The notes below the pieces were generated by a model, which ran no database searches, was not told where the DNA came from, and was given only the letters and a program-made list of their open reading frames with translations. From assembly GCA_951213105.1 (NCBI GenBank), contig OX578150.1, positions 21,554,022-21,618,021 on the forward strand: a stretch of 64,000 nucleotides of DNA. Reading direction: 5' to 3'. This stretch comes from Amaurobius ferox (taxonomy: Eukaryota > Arthropoda > Arachnida > Araneae > Amaurobiidae). Both the position numbers and the translations under genes were made by a program. Shown piece by piece: positions 33,301 to 45,800 of the stretch (within the stretch, counting starts at the first letter, position 1; each line of letters begins with the position of its first letter).

Positions 33301-36300
33301 GATGTGCTTTTTTTTACTACAAGTGAATGGAACTTTCCTGGGGACGACTTTTTGCGCCATCCGTTTTGGAAGAAACCTGGTTCCAGTACTCATTCTGGCA
33401 GTCTTCTTACGAGGTGCCATTAGGACCGAGATAAAAACGATGTGGATTCTTTATGACACTAGTAGATGGTAGTTTCGTCTGGGCGGCTTTTTTTGCGATC
33501 CGTTTCGGAAGAATCCTAGTTCCAGTACTCATTCTGGCAGTCTTCTTACGAGGTGCCATTAGGACCGAGATAAAAACGATTTGGATTCTTTATGACACTA
33601 GTAGATGGTATTTTCGTCTGGGCGGCTTTTTTCTCGATCCGTTTTGGAAGAAACCTGGTTCCGGTGCTCATTCTAGCAGTCTTCTTACGAGGTGCCATTA
33701 GGACCGAGATAGAAACGATGTGCTTTTTTTACTACAAGTGAATGGAACTTTCCCTGGGGACGGCTTTTTGCGCCATCCGTTTCGGAAGAAACCTGGTTCC
33801 AGTACTCATTCTGGCAGTCTTCTTACGAGGTGCCATTAGGACCGAGATAAAAACGATTTGGATTCTTTATGACACTAGTAGATGGTATTTTCGTCTGGGC
33901 GGCTTTTTTTGCGATCCGTTTCGGAAGAATCCTAGTTCCAGTACTCATTCTGGCAGTCTTCTTACGAGGTGCCATTAGGACCGAGATAAAAACGATGTGG
34001 ATTCTTTATGAAATTAGTAGATGGTATTTTCGTCTGGGCGGCTTTTTTTGCGATCCGTTTCGGAAGAATCCTGGTGCTAGTGCTCATTCGTGCAGTCTTC
34101 TTACGAGGTGCCATTACGTCCGCGGTGCCATTAGGACCGAGATAGAAACGATGTGCTTTTTTTTACTACAAGTGAATGGAACTTTCCCTGGGGACGACTT
34201 TTTGCGCCATCCGTTTTGGAAGAAACCTGGTTCCAGTACTCACTCTGGCAGTCTTTTTACGAGGTGCCATTAGGACCGAGATAAAAACGATGTGGATTCT
34301 TTATGACACTAGTAGATGGTATTTTCGTCTGGGCGGCTTTTTTCTCGATCCGTTTTGGAAGAAACCTGGTTCCGGTGCTCATTCTAGCAGTCTTCTTACG
34401 AGGTGCCATTAGGACCGAGATAGAAACGATGTGCTTTTTTTTTACTACAAGTGAATGGAACTTTCCCTGGGGACGGCTCTTTGCGCCATCCGTTTCGGAA
34501 GAAACCTGGTTCCAGTACTCATTCTGGCAGTCTTCTTACGAGGTGCCATTAGGACCGAGATAAAAACGATTTGGATTCTTTATGACACTAGTAGATGGTA
34601 TTTTCGTCTGGGCGGCTTTTTTTGCGATCCGTTTCGGAAGAATCCTAGTTCCAGTACTCATTCTGGCAGTCTTCTTACGAGGGGCCATTAGGACCGAGAT
34701 AAAAACGATGTGGATTCTTTATGAAATTAGTAGATGGTATTTTCGTCTGGGCGGCTTTTTTTGCGATCCGTTTCGGAAGAATCCTGGTGCTAGTGCTCAT
34801 TCGTGCAGGCTTCTTACGAGGTGCCATTACGTCCGCGGTGCCATTAGGACCGAGATGGAAACGATGTGCTTTTTTTTACTACAAGTGAATGGAACTTTCC
34901 CTGGGGACGACTTTTTGCGCCATCCGTTTTGGAAGAAACCTGGTTCCAGTACTCATTCTGGCAGTCTTCTTACGAGGTGCCATTAGGACCGAGATAAAAA
35001 CGATGTGGATTCTTTATGACACTAGTAGATGGTAGTTTCGTCTGGGCGGCTTTTTTTGCGATCCGTTTCGTAAGAATCCTAGTTCCAGTACTCATTCTGG
35101 CAGTCTTCTTACGAGGTGCCATTAGGACCGAGATAAAAACGATTTGGATTCTTTATGACACTAGTAGATGGTATTTTCGTCTGGGCGGCTTTTTTCTCGA
35201 TCCGTTTTGGAAGAAACCTGGTTCCGGTGCTCATTCTAGCAGTCTTCTTACGAGGTGCCATTAGGACCGAGATAGAAACGATGTGCTTTTTTTACTACAA
35301 GTGAATGGAACTTTCCCTGGGGACGGCTTTTTGCGCCATCCGTTTCGGAAGAAACCTGGTTCCAGTACTCATTCTGGCAGTCTTCTTACGAGGTGCCATT
35401 AGGACCGAGATAAAAACGATTTGGATTCTTTATGACACTAGTAGATGGTATTTTCGTCTGGGCGGCTTTTTTTGCGATCCGTTTCGGAAGAATCCTAGTT
35501 CCAGTACTCATTCTGGCAGTCTTCTTACGAGGTGCCAATAGGACCGAGATAAAAACGATGTGGATTCTTTATGAAATTAGTAGATGGTATTTTCGTCTGG
35601 GCGGCTTTTTTCTCGATCCGTTTTGGAAGAAACCTGGTTCCGGTACTCATTCTAGCAGTCTTCTTACGAGGTGCCATTAGGACCGAGATAGAAACGATGT
35701 GCTTTTTTTTTACTACAAGTGAATGGAACTTTCCCTGGGGACGGCTTTTTGGGCCATCCGTTTCGGAAGAAACCTGGTTCCAGTACTCATTCTGGCAGTC
35801 TTGTTACGAGGTGCCATTAGGACCGAGATAAAAACGATGTGGATTCTTTATGAAATTAGTAGATGGTATTTTCGTCTGGGCGGCTTTTTTTGCGATCCGT
35901 TTCGGAAGAATCCTGGTGCTAGTGCTCATTCGTGCAGGCTTCTTACGAGGTGCCATTACGTCCGCGGTGCCATTAGGACCGAGATAGAAACGATGTGCTT
36001 TTTTCTACTATAAGTGAATGGAACTTTCCCTGGGGACGACTTTTTGCGCCATCCGTTTTGGAAGAAACCTGGTTCCAGTACTCATTCTGGCAGTCTTCTT
36101 ACGAGGTGCCATTAGGACAGAGATAAAAACGATGTGGATTCTTTATGAAATTAGTAGATGGTATTTTCGTCTGGGCGGCTTTTTTTGCGATCCGTTTCGG
36201 AAGAATCCTGGTGCTAGTGCTCATTCGTGCGGTCTTCTTACGAGGTGCCATTACGTCCGCGGTGCCATTAGGACCGAGATAGAAACGATGTTCTTTTTTC

Positions 36301-39300
36301 TACTATAAGTGGATGGAACTTTCCCTGGGGACGACTTTTTGCGCCATCGGTTTTGGAAGAAACCTGGTTCCAGTACTCATTCTGGCAGTCTTCTTACGAG
36401 GTGCCATTAGGACCGAGATAAAAACGATTTGGATTCTTTATGACACTAGTAGATGGTATTTTCGTCTGGGCGGCTTTTTTCTCGATCCGTTTTTGAAGAA
36501 ACCTGGTTCCGGTGCTCATTCCAGCAGTCTTCTTACGAGGTGCCATTAGGACCGAGATAGAAACGATGTGCTTTTTTTTACTACAAGTGAATGGAACTTT
36601 CCCTAAGGACGGCTTTTTGCGCCATCCTTTTCGGAAGAAACCTGGTTCCAGTACTCATTCTGACAATCTTCTTACGAGGTGCCATTAGGACCGAGATAAA
36701 AACGATTTGGATTCTTTATGACACTAGTAGATGGTATTTTCGTCTGGGCGGCTTTTTTTGCGATCCGTTTCGGAAGAATCCTAGTTCCAGTACTCATTCT
36801 GGCAGTCTTCTTACGAGGTGCCATTAGGTCCGAGATAAAAACGATGTGGATTCTTTATGAAATTAGTAGATGGTATTTTCGTCTGGGCGGCTTTTTTGCG
36901 ATCCGTTTCGGAAGAATCCTGGTGCTAGTGCTCATTCGTGCAGTCTTCTTACGAGGTGCCATTACGTCCGCGGTGCCATTAGGACCGAGATGGAAACGAT
37001 GTGCTTTTTTTTACTACAAGTGAATGGAACTTTCCCTGGGGACGACTTTTTGCGCCATCCGTTTTGGAAGAAACCTGGTTCCAGTACTCATTCTGGCAGT
37101 CTTCTTACGAGGTGCCATTAGGACCGAGATAAAAACGATGTGGATTCTTTATGACACTAGTAGATGGTAGTTTCGTCTGGGCGGCTTTTTTTGCGATCCG
37201 TTTCGTAAGAATCCTAGTTCCAGTACTCATTCTGGCAGTCTTCTTACGAGGTGCCATTAGGACCGAGATAAAAACGATTTGGATTCTTTATGACACTAGT
37301 AGATGGTATTTTCGTCTGGGCGGCTTTTTTCTCGATCCGTTTTGGAAGAAACCTGGTTCCGGTGCTCATTCTAGCAGTCTTCTTACGAGGTGCCATTAGG
37401 ACCGAGATAGAAACGATGTGCTTTTTTTACTACAAGTGAATGGAACTTTCCCTGGGGACGGCTTTTTGCGCCATCCGTTTCGGAAGAAACCTGGTTCCAG
37501 TACTCATTCTGGCAGTCTTCTTACGAGGTGCCATTAGGACCGAGATAAAAACGATTTGGATTCTTTATGACACTAGTAGATGGTATTTTCGTCTGGGCGG
37601 CTTTTTTTGCGATCCGTTTCGGAAGAATCCTAGTTCCAGTACTCATTCTGGCAGTCTTCTTACGAGGTGCCAATAGGACCGAGATAAAAACGATGTGGAT
37701 TCTTTATGAAATTAGTAGATGGTATTTTCGTCTGGGCGGCTTTTTTCTCGATCCGTTTTGGAAGAAACCTGGTTCCGGTACTCATTCTAGCAGTCTTCTT
37801 ACGAGGTGCCATTAGGACCGAGATAGAAACGATGTGCTTTTTTTTTACTACAAGTGAATGGAACTTTCCCTGGGGACGGCTTTTTGGGCCATCCGTTTCG
37901 GAAGAAACCTGGTTCCAGTACTCATTCTGGCAGTCTTGTTACGAGGTGCCATTAGGACCGAGATAAAAACGATGTGGATTCTTTATGAAATTAGTAGATG
38001 GTATTTTCGTCTGGGCGGCTTTTTTTGCGATCCGTTTCGGAAGAATCCTGGTGCTAGTGCTCATTCGTGCAGGCTTCTTACGAGGTGCCATTACGTCCGC
38101 GGTGCCATTAGGACCGAGATAGAAACGATGTGCTTTTTTCTACTATAAGTGAATGGAACTTTCCCTGGGGACGACTTTTTGCGCCATCCGTTTTGGAAGA
38201 AACCTGGTTCCAGTACTCATTCTGGCAGTCTTCTTACGAGGTGCCATTAGGACAGAGATAAAAACGATGTGGATTCTTTATGAAATTAGTAGATGGTATT
38301 TTCGTCTGGGCGGCTTTTTTTGCGATCCGTTTCGGAAGAATCCTGGTGCTAGTGCTCATTCGTGCGGTCTTCTTACGAGGTGCCATTACGTCCGCGGTGC
38401 CATTAGGACCGAGATAGAAACGATGTGCTTTTTTTTACTACAAGTGAATGGAACTTTCCCTGGGGACGACTTTTTGCGCCATCCGTTTTGGAAGAAACCT
38501 GGTTCCAGTACTCATTCTGGCAGTCTTCTTATGAGGTGCCATTAGGACCGAGATAAAAACGATGTGGATTCTTTATGACACTAGTAGATGGTATTTTCGT
38601 CTGGGCGGCTTTTTTTGCGATCCGTTTCGGAAGAATCCTAGTTCCAGTACTCATTCTGGCAGTCTTCTTACGAGGTGCCATTAGGACCGAGATAAAAACG
38701 ATTTGGATTCTTTATGACACTAGTAGATGGTATTTTCGTCTGGGCGGCTTTTTTCTCGATCCGTTTTGGAAGAAACCTGGTTCCGGTGCTCATTCTAGCA
38801 GTCTTCTTACGAGGTGCCATTAGGACCGAGATAGAAACGATGTGCTTTTTTTTTACTGCAAGTGAATGGAACTTTCCCTGGGGACGGCTCTTTGCGCCAT
38901 CCGTTTCGGAAGAAACCTGGTTCCAGTACTCATTCTGGCAGTCTTCTTACGAGGTGCCATTAGGACCGAGATAAAAACGATTTGGATTCTTTATGACACT
39001 AGTAGATGGTATTTTCGTCTGGGCGGCTTTTTTTGCGATCCGTTTCGGAAGAATCCTAGTTCCAGTACTCATTCTGGCAGTCTTCTTACGAGGTGCCAAT
39101 AGGACCGAGATAAAAACGATGTGGATTCTTTATGAAATTAGTAGATGGTATTTTCGTCTGGGCGGCTTTTTTCTCGATCCGTTTTGGAAGAAACCTGGTT
39201 CCGGTACTCATTCTAGCAGTCTTCTTACGAGGTGCCATTAGGACCGAGATAGAAACGATGTGCTTTTTTTTTACTACAAGTGAATGGAACTTTCCCTGGG

Positions 39301-39829
39301 GACGGCTTTTTGGGCCATCCGTTTCGGAAGAATCCTGGTTCCAGTACTCATTCTGGCAGTCTTGTTACGAGGTGCCATTAGGACCGAGATAAAAACGATG
39401 TGGATTCTTTATGAAATTAGTAGATGGTATTTTCGTCTGGGCGGCTTTTTTTGTGATCCGTTTCGGAAGAATCCTGGTGCTAGTGCTCATTCGTGCAGGC
39501 TTCTTACGAGGTGCCATTACGTCCGCGGTGCCATTAGGACCGAGATAGAAACGATGTGCTTTTTTCTACTATAAGTGAATGGAACTTTCCCTGGGGACGA
39601 CTTTTTGCGCCATCCGTTTTGGAAGAAACCTGGTTCCAGTACTCATTCTGGCAGTCTTCTTACGAGGTGCCATTAGGACCGAGATAAAAACGATGTGGAT
39701 TCTTTATGACACTAGTAGATGTTATTTTCGTCTGGGCGGCTTTTTTTGCGATCCGTTTCGGAAGAATCCTAGTTCCAGTACTCATTCTGGCAGTCTTCTT
39801 ACGAGGTGCCATTAGGACCGAGATAAAAA

Positions 39830-42800
39830 CGATGTGGATTCTTTATAAAATTAGTAGATGGTATTTTCGTCTGGGCGGCTTTTTTCTCGATCCGTTTTGG
39901 AAGAAACCTGGTTCCGGTGCTCATTCTAGCAGTCTTCTTACGAGGTGCCATTAGGACCGAGATAGAAACGATGTGCTTTTTTTTTACTACAAGTGAATGG
40001 AACTTTCCCTGAGGACGGCTTTTTGCGCCATCCGTTTCGGAAGAAACCTGGTTCCAGTACTCATTCTGGCAGTCTTCTTACGAGGTGCCATTAGCACCGA
40101 GATAAAAACGATGTGGATTCTTTATGAAATTAGTAGATGGTATTTTCGTCTGGGCGGCTTTTTTTGCGATCCGTTTCGGAAGAATCCTGGTGCTAGTGCT
40201 CATTCGTGCAGTCTTCCTACGAGGTGCCATTGCGTCCGCGGTGCCATTAGGACCGAGATAGAAACGATGTGCTTTTTTCTACTATAAGTGGATGGAACTT
40301 TCCCTGGGGACGACTTTTTGCGCCATCCGTTTTGGAAGAAACCTGGTTCCAGTACTCATTCTGGCAGTCTTCTTACGAGGTGCCATTAGGACCGAGATAA
40401 AAACGATTTGGATTCTTTATGACACTAGTAGATGGTATTTTCGTCTGGGCGGCTTTTTTCTCGATCCGTTTTTGAAGAAACCTGGTTCCGGTGCTCATTC
40501 CAGCAGTCTTCTTACGAGGTGCCATTAGGACCGAGATAGAAACGATGTGCTTTTTTTTTACTACAAGTGAATGGAACTTTCCCTAAGGACGGCTTTTTGC
40601 GCCATCCTTTTCGGAAGAAACCTGGTTCCAGCACTCATTCTGACAATCTTCTTACGAGGTGCCATTAGGACCGAGATAAAAACGATTTGGATTCTTTATG
40701 ACACTAGTAGATGGTATTTTCGTCTGGGCGGCTTTTTTTGCGATCCGTTTCGGAAGAATCCTAGTTCCAGTACTCATTCTGGCAGTCTTCTTACGAGGTG
40801 CCATTAGGTCCGAGATAAAAACGATGTGGATTCTTTATGAAATTAGTAGATGGTATTTTCGTCTGGGCGGCTTTTTTGCGATCCGTTTCGGAAGAATCCT
40901 GGTGCTAGTGCTCATTCGTGCAGTCTTCTTACGAGGTGCCATTACGTCCGCGGTGCCATTAGGACCGAGATGGAAACGATGTGCTTTTTTTTACTACAAG
41001 TGAATGGAACTTTCCCTGGGGACGACTTTTTGCGCCATCCGTTTTGGAAGAAACCTGGTTCCAGTACTCATTCTGGCAGTCTTCTTACGAGGTGCCATTA
41101 GGACCGAGATAAAAACGATGTGGATTCTTTATGACACTAGTAGATGGTAGTTTCGTCTGGGCGGCTTTTTTTGCGATCCGTTTCGGAAGAATCCTAGTTC
41201 CAGTACTCATTCTGGCAGTCATCTTACGAGGTGCCATTAGGACCGAGATAAAACCGATTTGGATTCTTTATGACACTAGTAGATGGTATTTTCGTCTGGG
41301 CGGCTTTTTTCTCGATCCGTTTTGGAAGAAACCTGGTTCCGGTGCTCATTCTAGCAGTCTTCTTACGAGGTGCCATTAGGACCGAGATAGAAACGATGTG
41401 CTTTTTTTACTACAAGTGAATGGAACTTTCCCTGGGGACGGCTTTTTGCGCCATCCGTTTCGGAAGAAACCTGGTTCCAGTACTCATTCTGGCAGTCTTC
41501 TTACGAGGTGCCATTAGGACCGAGATAAAAACGATTTGGATTCTTTATGACACTAGTAGATGGTATTTTCGTCTGGGCGGCTTTTTTGCGATCCGTTTCG
41601 GAAGAATCCTAGTTCCAGTACTCATTCTGGCAGTCTTCTTACGAGGTGCCATTAGGACCGAGATAAAAACGATGTGGATTCTTTATGAAATTAGTAGATG
41701 GTATTTTCGTCTGGGCGGCTTTTTTTGCGATCCGTTTCGGAAGAATCCTGGTGCTAGTGCTCATTCGTGCAGTCTTCTTACGAGGTGCCATTACGTCCGC
41801 GGTGCCATTAGGACCGAGATAGAAACGATGTGCTTTTTTTTACTACAAGTGAATGGAACTTTCCCTGGGGACGACTTTTTGCGCCATCCGTTTTGGAAGA
41901 AACCTGGTTCCAGTACTCACTCTGGCAGTCTTTTTACGAGGTGCCATTAGGACCGAGATAAAAACGATGTGGATTCTTTATGACACTAGTAGATGGTATT
42001 TTCGTCTGGGCGGCTTTTTTCTCGATCCGTTTTGGAAGAAACCTGGTTCCGGTGCTCATTCTAGCAGTCTTCTTACGAGGTGCCATTAGGACCGAGATAG
42101 AAACGATGTGCTTTTTTTTTCTACAAGTGAATGGAACTTTCCCTGGGGACGGCTCTTTGCGCCATCCGTTTCGGAAGAAACCTGGTTCCAGTACTCATTC
42201 TGGCAGTCTTCTTACGAGGTGCCATTAGGACCGAGATAAAAACGATTTGGATTCTTTATGACACTAGTAGATGGTATTTTCGTCTGGGCGGCTTTTTTTG
42301 CGATCCGTTTCGGAAGAATCCTAGTTCCAGTACTCATTCTGGCAGTCTTCTTACGAGGTGCCATTAGGACCGAGATAAAAACGATGTGGATTCTTTATGA
42401 AATTAGTAGATGGTATTTTCGTCTGGGCGGCTTTTTTTGCGATCCGTTTCGGAAGAATCCTGGTGCTAGTGCTCATTCGTGCAGGCTTCTTACGAGGTGC
42501 CATTACGTCCGCGGTGCCATTAGGACCGAAATAGAAACGATGTGCTTTTTTCTACTATAAGTGAATGGAACTTTCCCTGGGGACGACTTTTTGCGCCATC
42601 CGTTTTGGAAGAAACATGGTTCCAGTACTCATTCTGGCAGTCTTCTTACGAGGTGCCATTAGGACCGAGATAAAAACGATGTGGATTCTTTATGACACTA
42701 GTAGATGTTATTTTCGTCTGGGCGGCTTTTTTTGCGATCCGTTTCGGAAGAATCCTAGTTCCAGTACTCATTCTGGCAGTCTTCTTACGAGGTGCCATTA

Positions 42801-45800
42801 GGACCGAGATAAAAACGATGTGGATTCTTTATAAAATTAGTAGATGGTATTTTCGTCTGGGCGGCTTTTTTCTCGATCCGTTTTGGAAGAAACCTGGTTC
42901 CGGTGCTCATTCTAGCAGTCTTCTTACGAGGTGCCATTAGGACCGAGATAGAAACGATGTCCTTTTTTTTTACTACAAGTGAATGGAACTTTCCCTGAGG
43001 ACGGCTTTTTGCGCCATCCGTTTCGGAAGAAACCTGGTTCCAGTACTCATTCTGGCAGTCTTCTTACGAGGTGCCATTAGCACCGAGATAAAAACGATGT
43101 GGATTCTTTATGAAATTAGTAGATGGTATTTTCGTCTGGGCGGCTTTTTTTGCGATCCGTTTCGGAAGAATCCTGGTGCTAGTGCTCATTCGTGCAGTCT
43201 TCTTACGAGGTGCCATTACGTCCGCGGTGCCATTAGGACCGAGATAGAAACGATGTGCTTTTTTCTACTATAAGTGGATGGAACTTTCCCTGGGGACGAC
43301 TTTTTGCGCCATCGGTTTTGGAAGAAACCTGGTTCCAGTACTCATTCTGGCAGTCTTCTTACGAGGTGCCATTAGGACCGAGATAAAAACGATTTGGATT
43401 CTTTATGACACTAGTAGATGGTATTTTCGTCTGGGCGGCTTTTTTCTCGATCCGTTTTTGAAGAAACCTGGTTCCGGTGCTCATTCCAGCAGTCTTCTTA
43501 CGAGGTGCCATTAGGACCGAGATAGAAACGATGTGCTTTTTTTTTACTACAAGTGAATGGAACTTTCCCTAAGGACGGCTTTTTGCGCCATCCTTTTCGG
43601 AAGAAACCTGGTTCCAGTACTCATTCTGACAATCTTCTTACAAGGTGCCATTAGGACCGAGATAAAAACGATTTGGATTCTTTATGACACTAGTAGATGG
43701 TATTTTCGTCTGGGCGGCTTTTTTTGCGATCCGTTTCGGAAGAATCCTAGTTCCAGTACTCATTCTGGCAGTCTTCTTACGAGGTGCCATTAGGTCCGAG
43801 ATAAAAACGATGTGGATTCTTTATGAAATTAGTAGATGGTATTTTCGTCTGGGCGGCTTTTTTGCGATCCGTTTCGGAAGAATCCTGGTGCTAGTGCTCA
43901 TTCGTGCAGTCTTCTTACGAGGTGCCATTACGTCCGCGGTGCCATTAGGACCGAGATGGAAACGATGTGCTTTTTTTTACTACAAGTGAATGAAACTTTC
44001 CCTGGGGACGACTTTTTGCGCCATCCGTTTTGGAAGAAACCTGGTTCCAGTACTCATTCTGGCAGTCTTCTTACGAGGTGCCATTAGGACCGAGATAAAA
44101 ACGATGTGGATTCTTTATGACACTAGTAGATGGTAGTTTCGTCTGGGCGGCTTTTTTTGCGATCCGTTTCGGAAGAATCCTAGTTCCAGTACTCATTCTG
44201 GCAGTCTTCTTACGAGGTGCCATTAGGACCGAGATAAAAACGATTTGGATTCTTTATGACACTAGTAGATGGTATTTTCGTCTGGGCGGCTTTTTTCTCG
44301 ATCCGTTTTGGAAGAAACCTGGTTCCGGTGCTCATTCTAGCAGTCTTCTTACGAGGTGCCATTAGGACCGAGATAGAAACGATGTGCTTTTTTTACTACA
44401 AGTGAATGGAACTTTCCCTGGGGACGGCTTTTTGCGCCATCCGTTTCGGAAGAAACCTGGTTCCAGTACTCATTCTGACAATCTTCTTACGAGGTGCCAT
44501 TAGGACCGAGATAAAAACGATTTGGATTCTTTATGACACTAGTAGATGGTATTTTCGTCTGGGCGGCTTTTTTTGCGATCCGTTTCGGAAGAATCCTAGT
44601 TCCAGTACTCATTCTGGCAGTCTTCTTACGAGGTGCCATTAGGTCCGAGATAAAAACGATGTGGATTCTTTATGAAATTAGTAGATGGTATTTTCGTCTG
44701 GGCGGCTTTTTTGCGATCCGTTTCGGAAGAATCCTGGTGCTAGTGCTCATTCGTGCAGTCTTCTTACGAGGTGCCATTACGTCCGCGGTGCCATTAGGAC
44801 CGAGATGGAAACGATGTGCTTTTTTTTACTACAAGTGAATGAAACTTTCCCTGGGGACGACTTTTTGCGCCATCCGTTTTGGAAGAAACCTGGTTCCAGT
44901 ACTCATTCTGGCAGTCTTCTTACGAGGTGCCATTAGGACCGAGATAAAAACGATGTGGATTCTTTATGACACTAGTAGATGGTAGTTTCGTCTGGGCGGC
45001 TTTTTTTGCGATCCGTTTCGGAAGAATCCTAGTTCCAGTACTCATTCTGGCAGTCTTCTTACGAGGTGCCATTAGGACCGAGATAAAAACGATGTGGATT
45101 CTTTATAAAATTAGTAGATGGTATTTTCGTCTGGGCGGCTTTTTTCTCGATCCGTTTTGGAAGAAACCTGGTTCCGGTGCTCATTCTAGCAGTCTTCTTA
45201 CGAGGTGCCATTAGGACCGAGATAGAAACGATGTGCTTTTTTTTTACTACAAGTGAATGGAACTTTCCCTGAGGACGGCTTTTTGCGCCATCCGTTTCGG
45301 AAGAAACCTGGTTCCAGTACTCATTCTGGCAGTCTTCTTACGAGGTGCCATTAGCACCGAGATAAAAACGATGTGGATTCTTTATGAAATTAGTAGATGG
45401 TATTTTCGTCTGGGCGGCTTTTTTTGCGATCCGTTTCGGAAGAATCCTGGTGCTAGTGCTCATTCGTGCAGTCTTCCTACGAGGTGCCATTGCGTCCGCG
45501 GTGCCATTAGGACCGAGATAGAAACGATGTGCTTTTTTCTACTATAAGTGGATGGAACTTTCCCTGGGGACGACTTTTTGCGCCATCCGTTTTGGAAGAA
45601 ACCTGGTTCCAGTACTCATTCTGGCAGTCTTCTTACGAGGTGCCATTAGGACCGAGATAAAAACGATTTGGATTCTTTATGACACTAGTAGATGGTATTT
45701 TCGTCTGGGCGGCTTTTTTCTCGATCCGTTTTTGAAGAAACCTGGTTCCGGTGCTCATTCCAGCAGTCTTCTTACGAGGTGCCATTAGGACCGAGATAGA

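Larger units (their letters stand above)
17750..44220 (+). repeat. ~15.1-kb segmental duplication inside the satellite (unit 1 17.75-32.85 kb, unit 2 32.85-44.2 kb)
   Basis: Sequence at 17.75-19.77 kb recurs at 32.85-34.85 kb (offset 15,075, or 15,074 after a 1-bp loss near 33,340). Sequence at 21.2-25.9 kb recurs at offset 13,649, and 30.0-32.85 kb at offset 11,375. Unit 2 therefore lacks 1,425 bp (about ten monomers) and 2,274 bp (about 16 monomers) present in unit 1. The shared rare variant GAGAAAAAAACG at about 17,783 and 32,858 marks the two unit starts. Confidence 0.85.
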
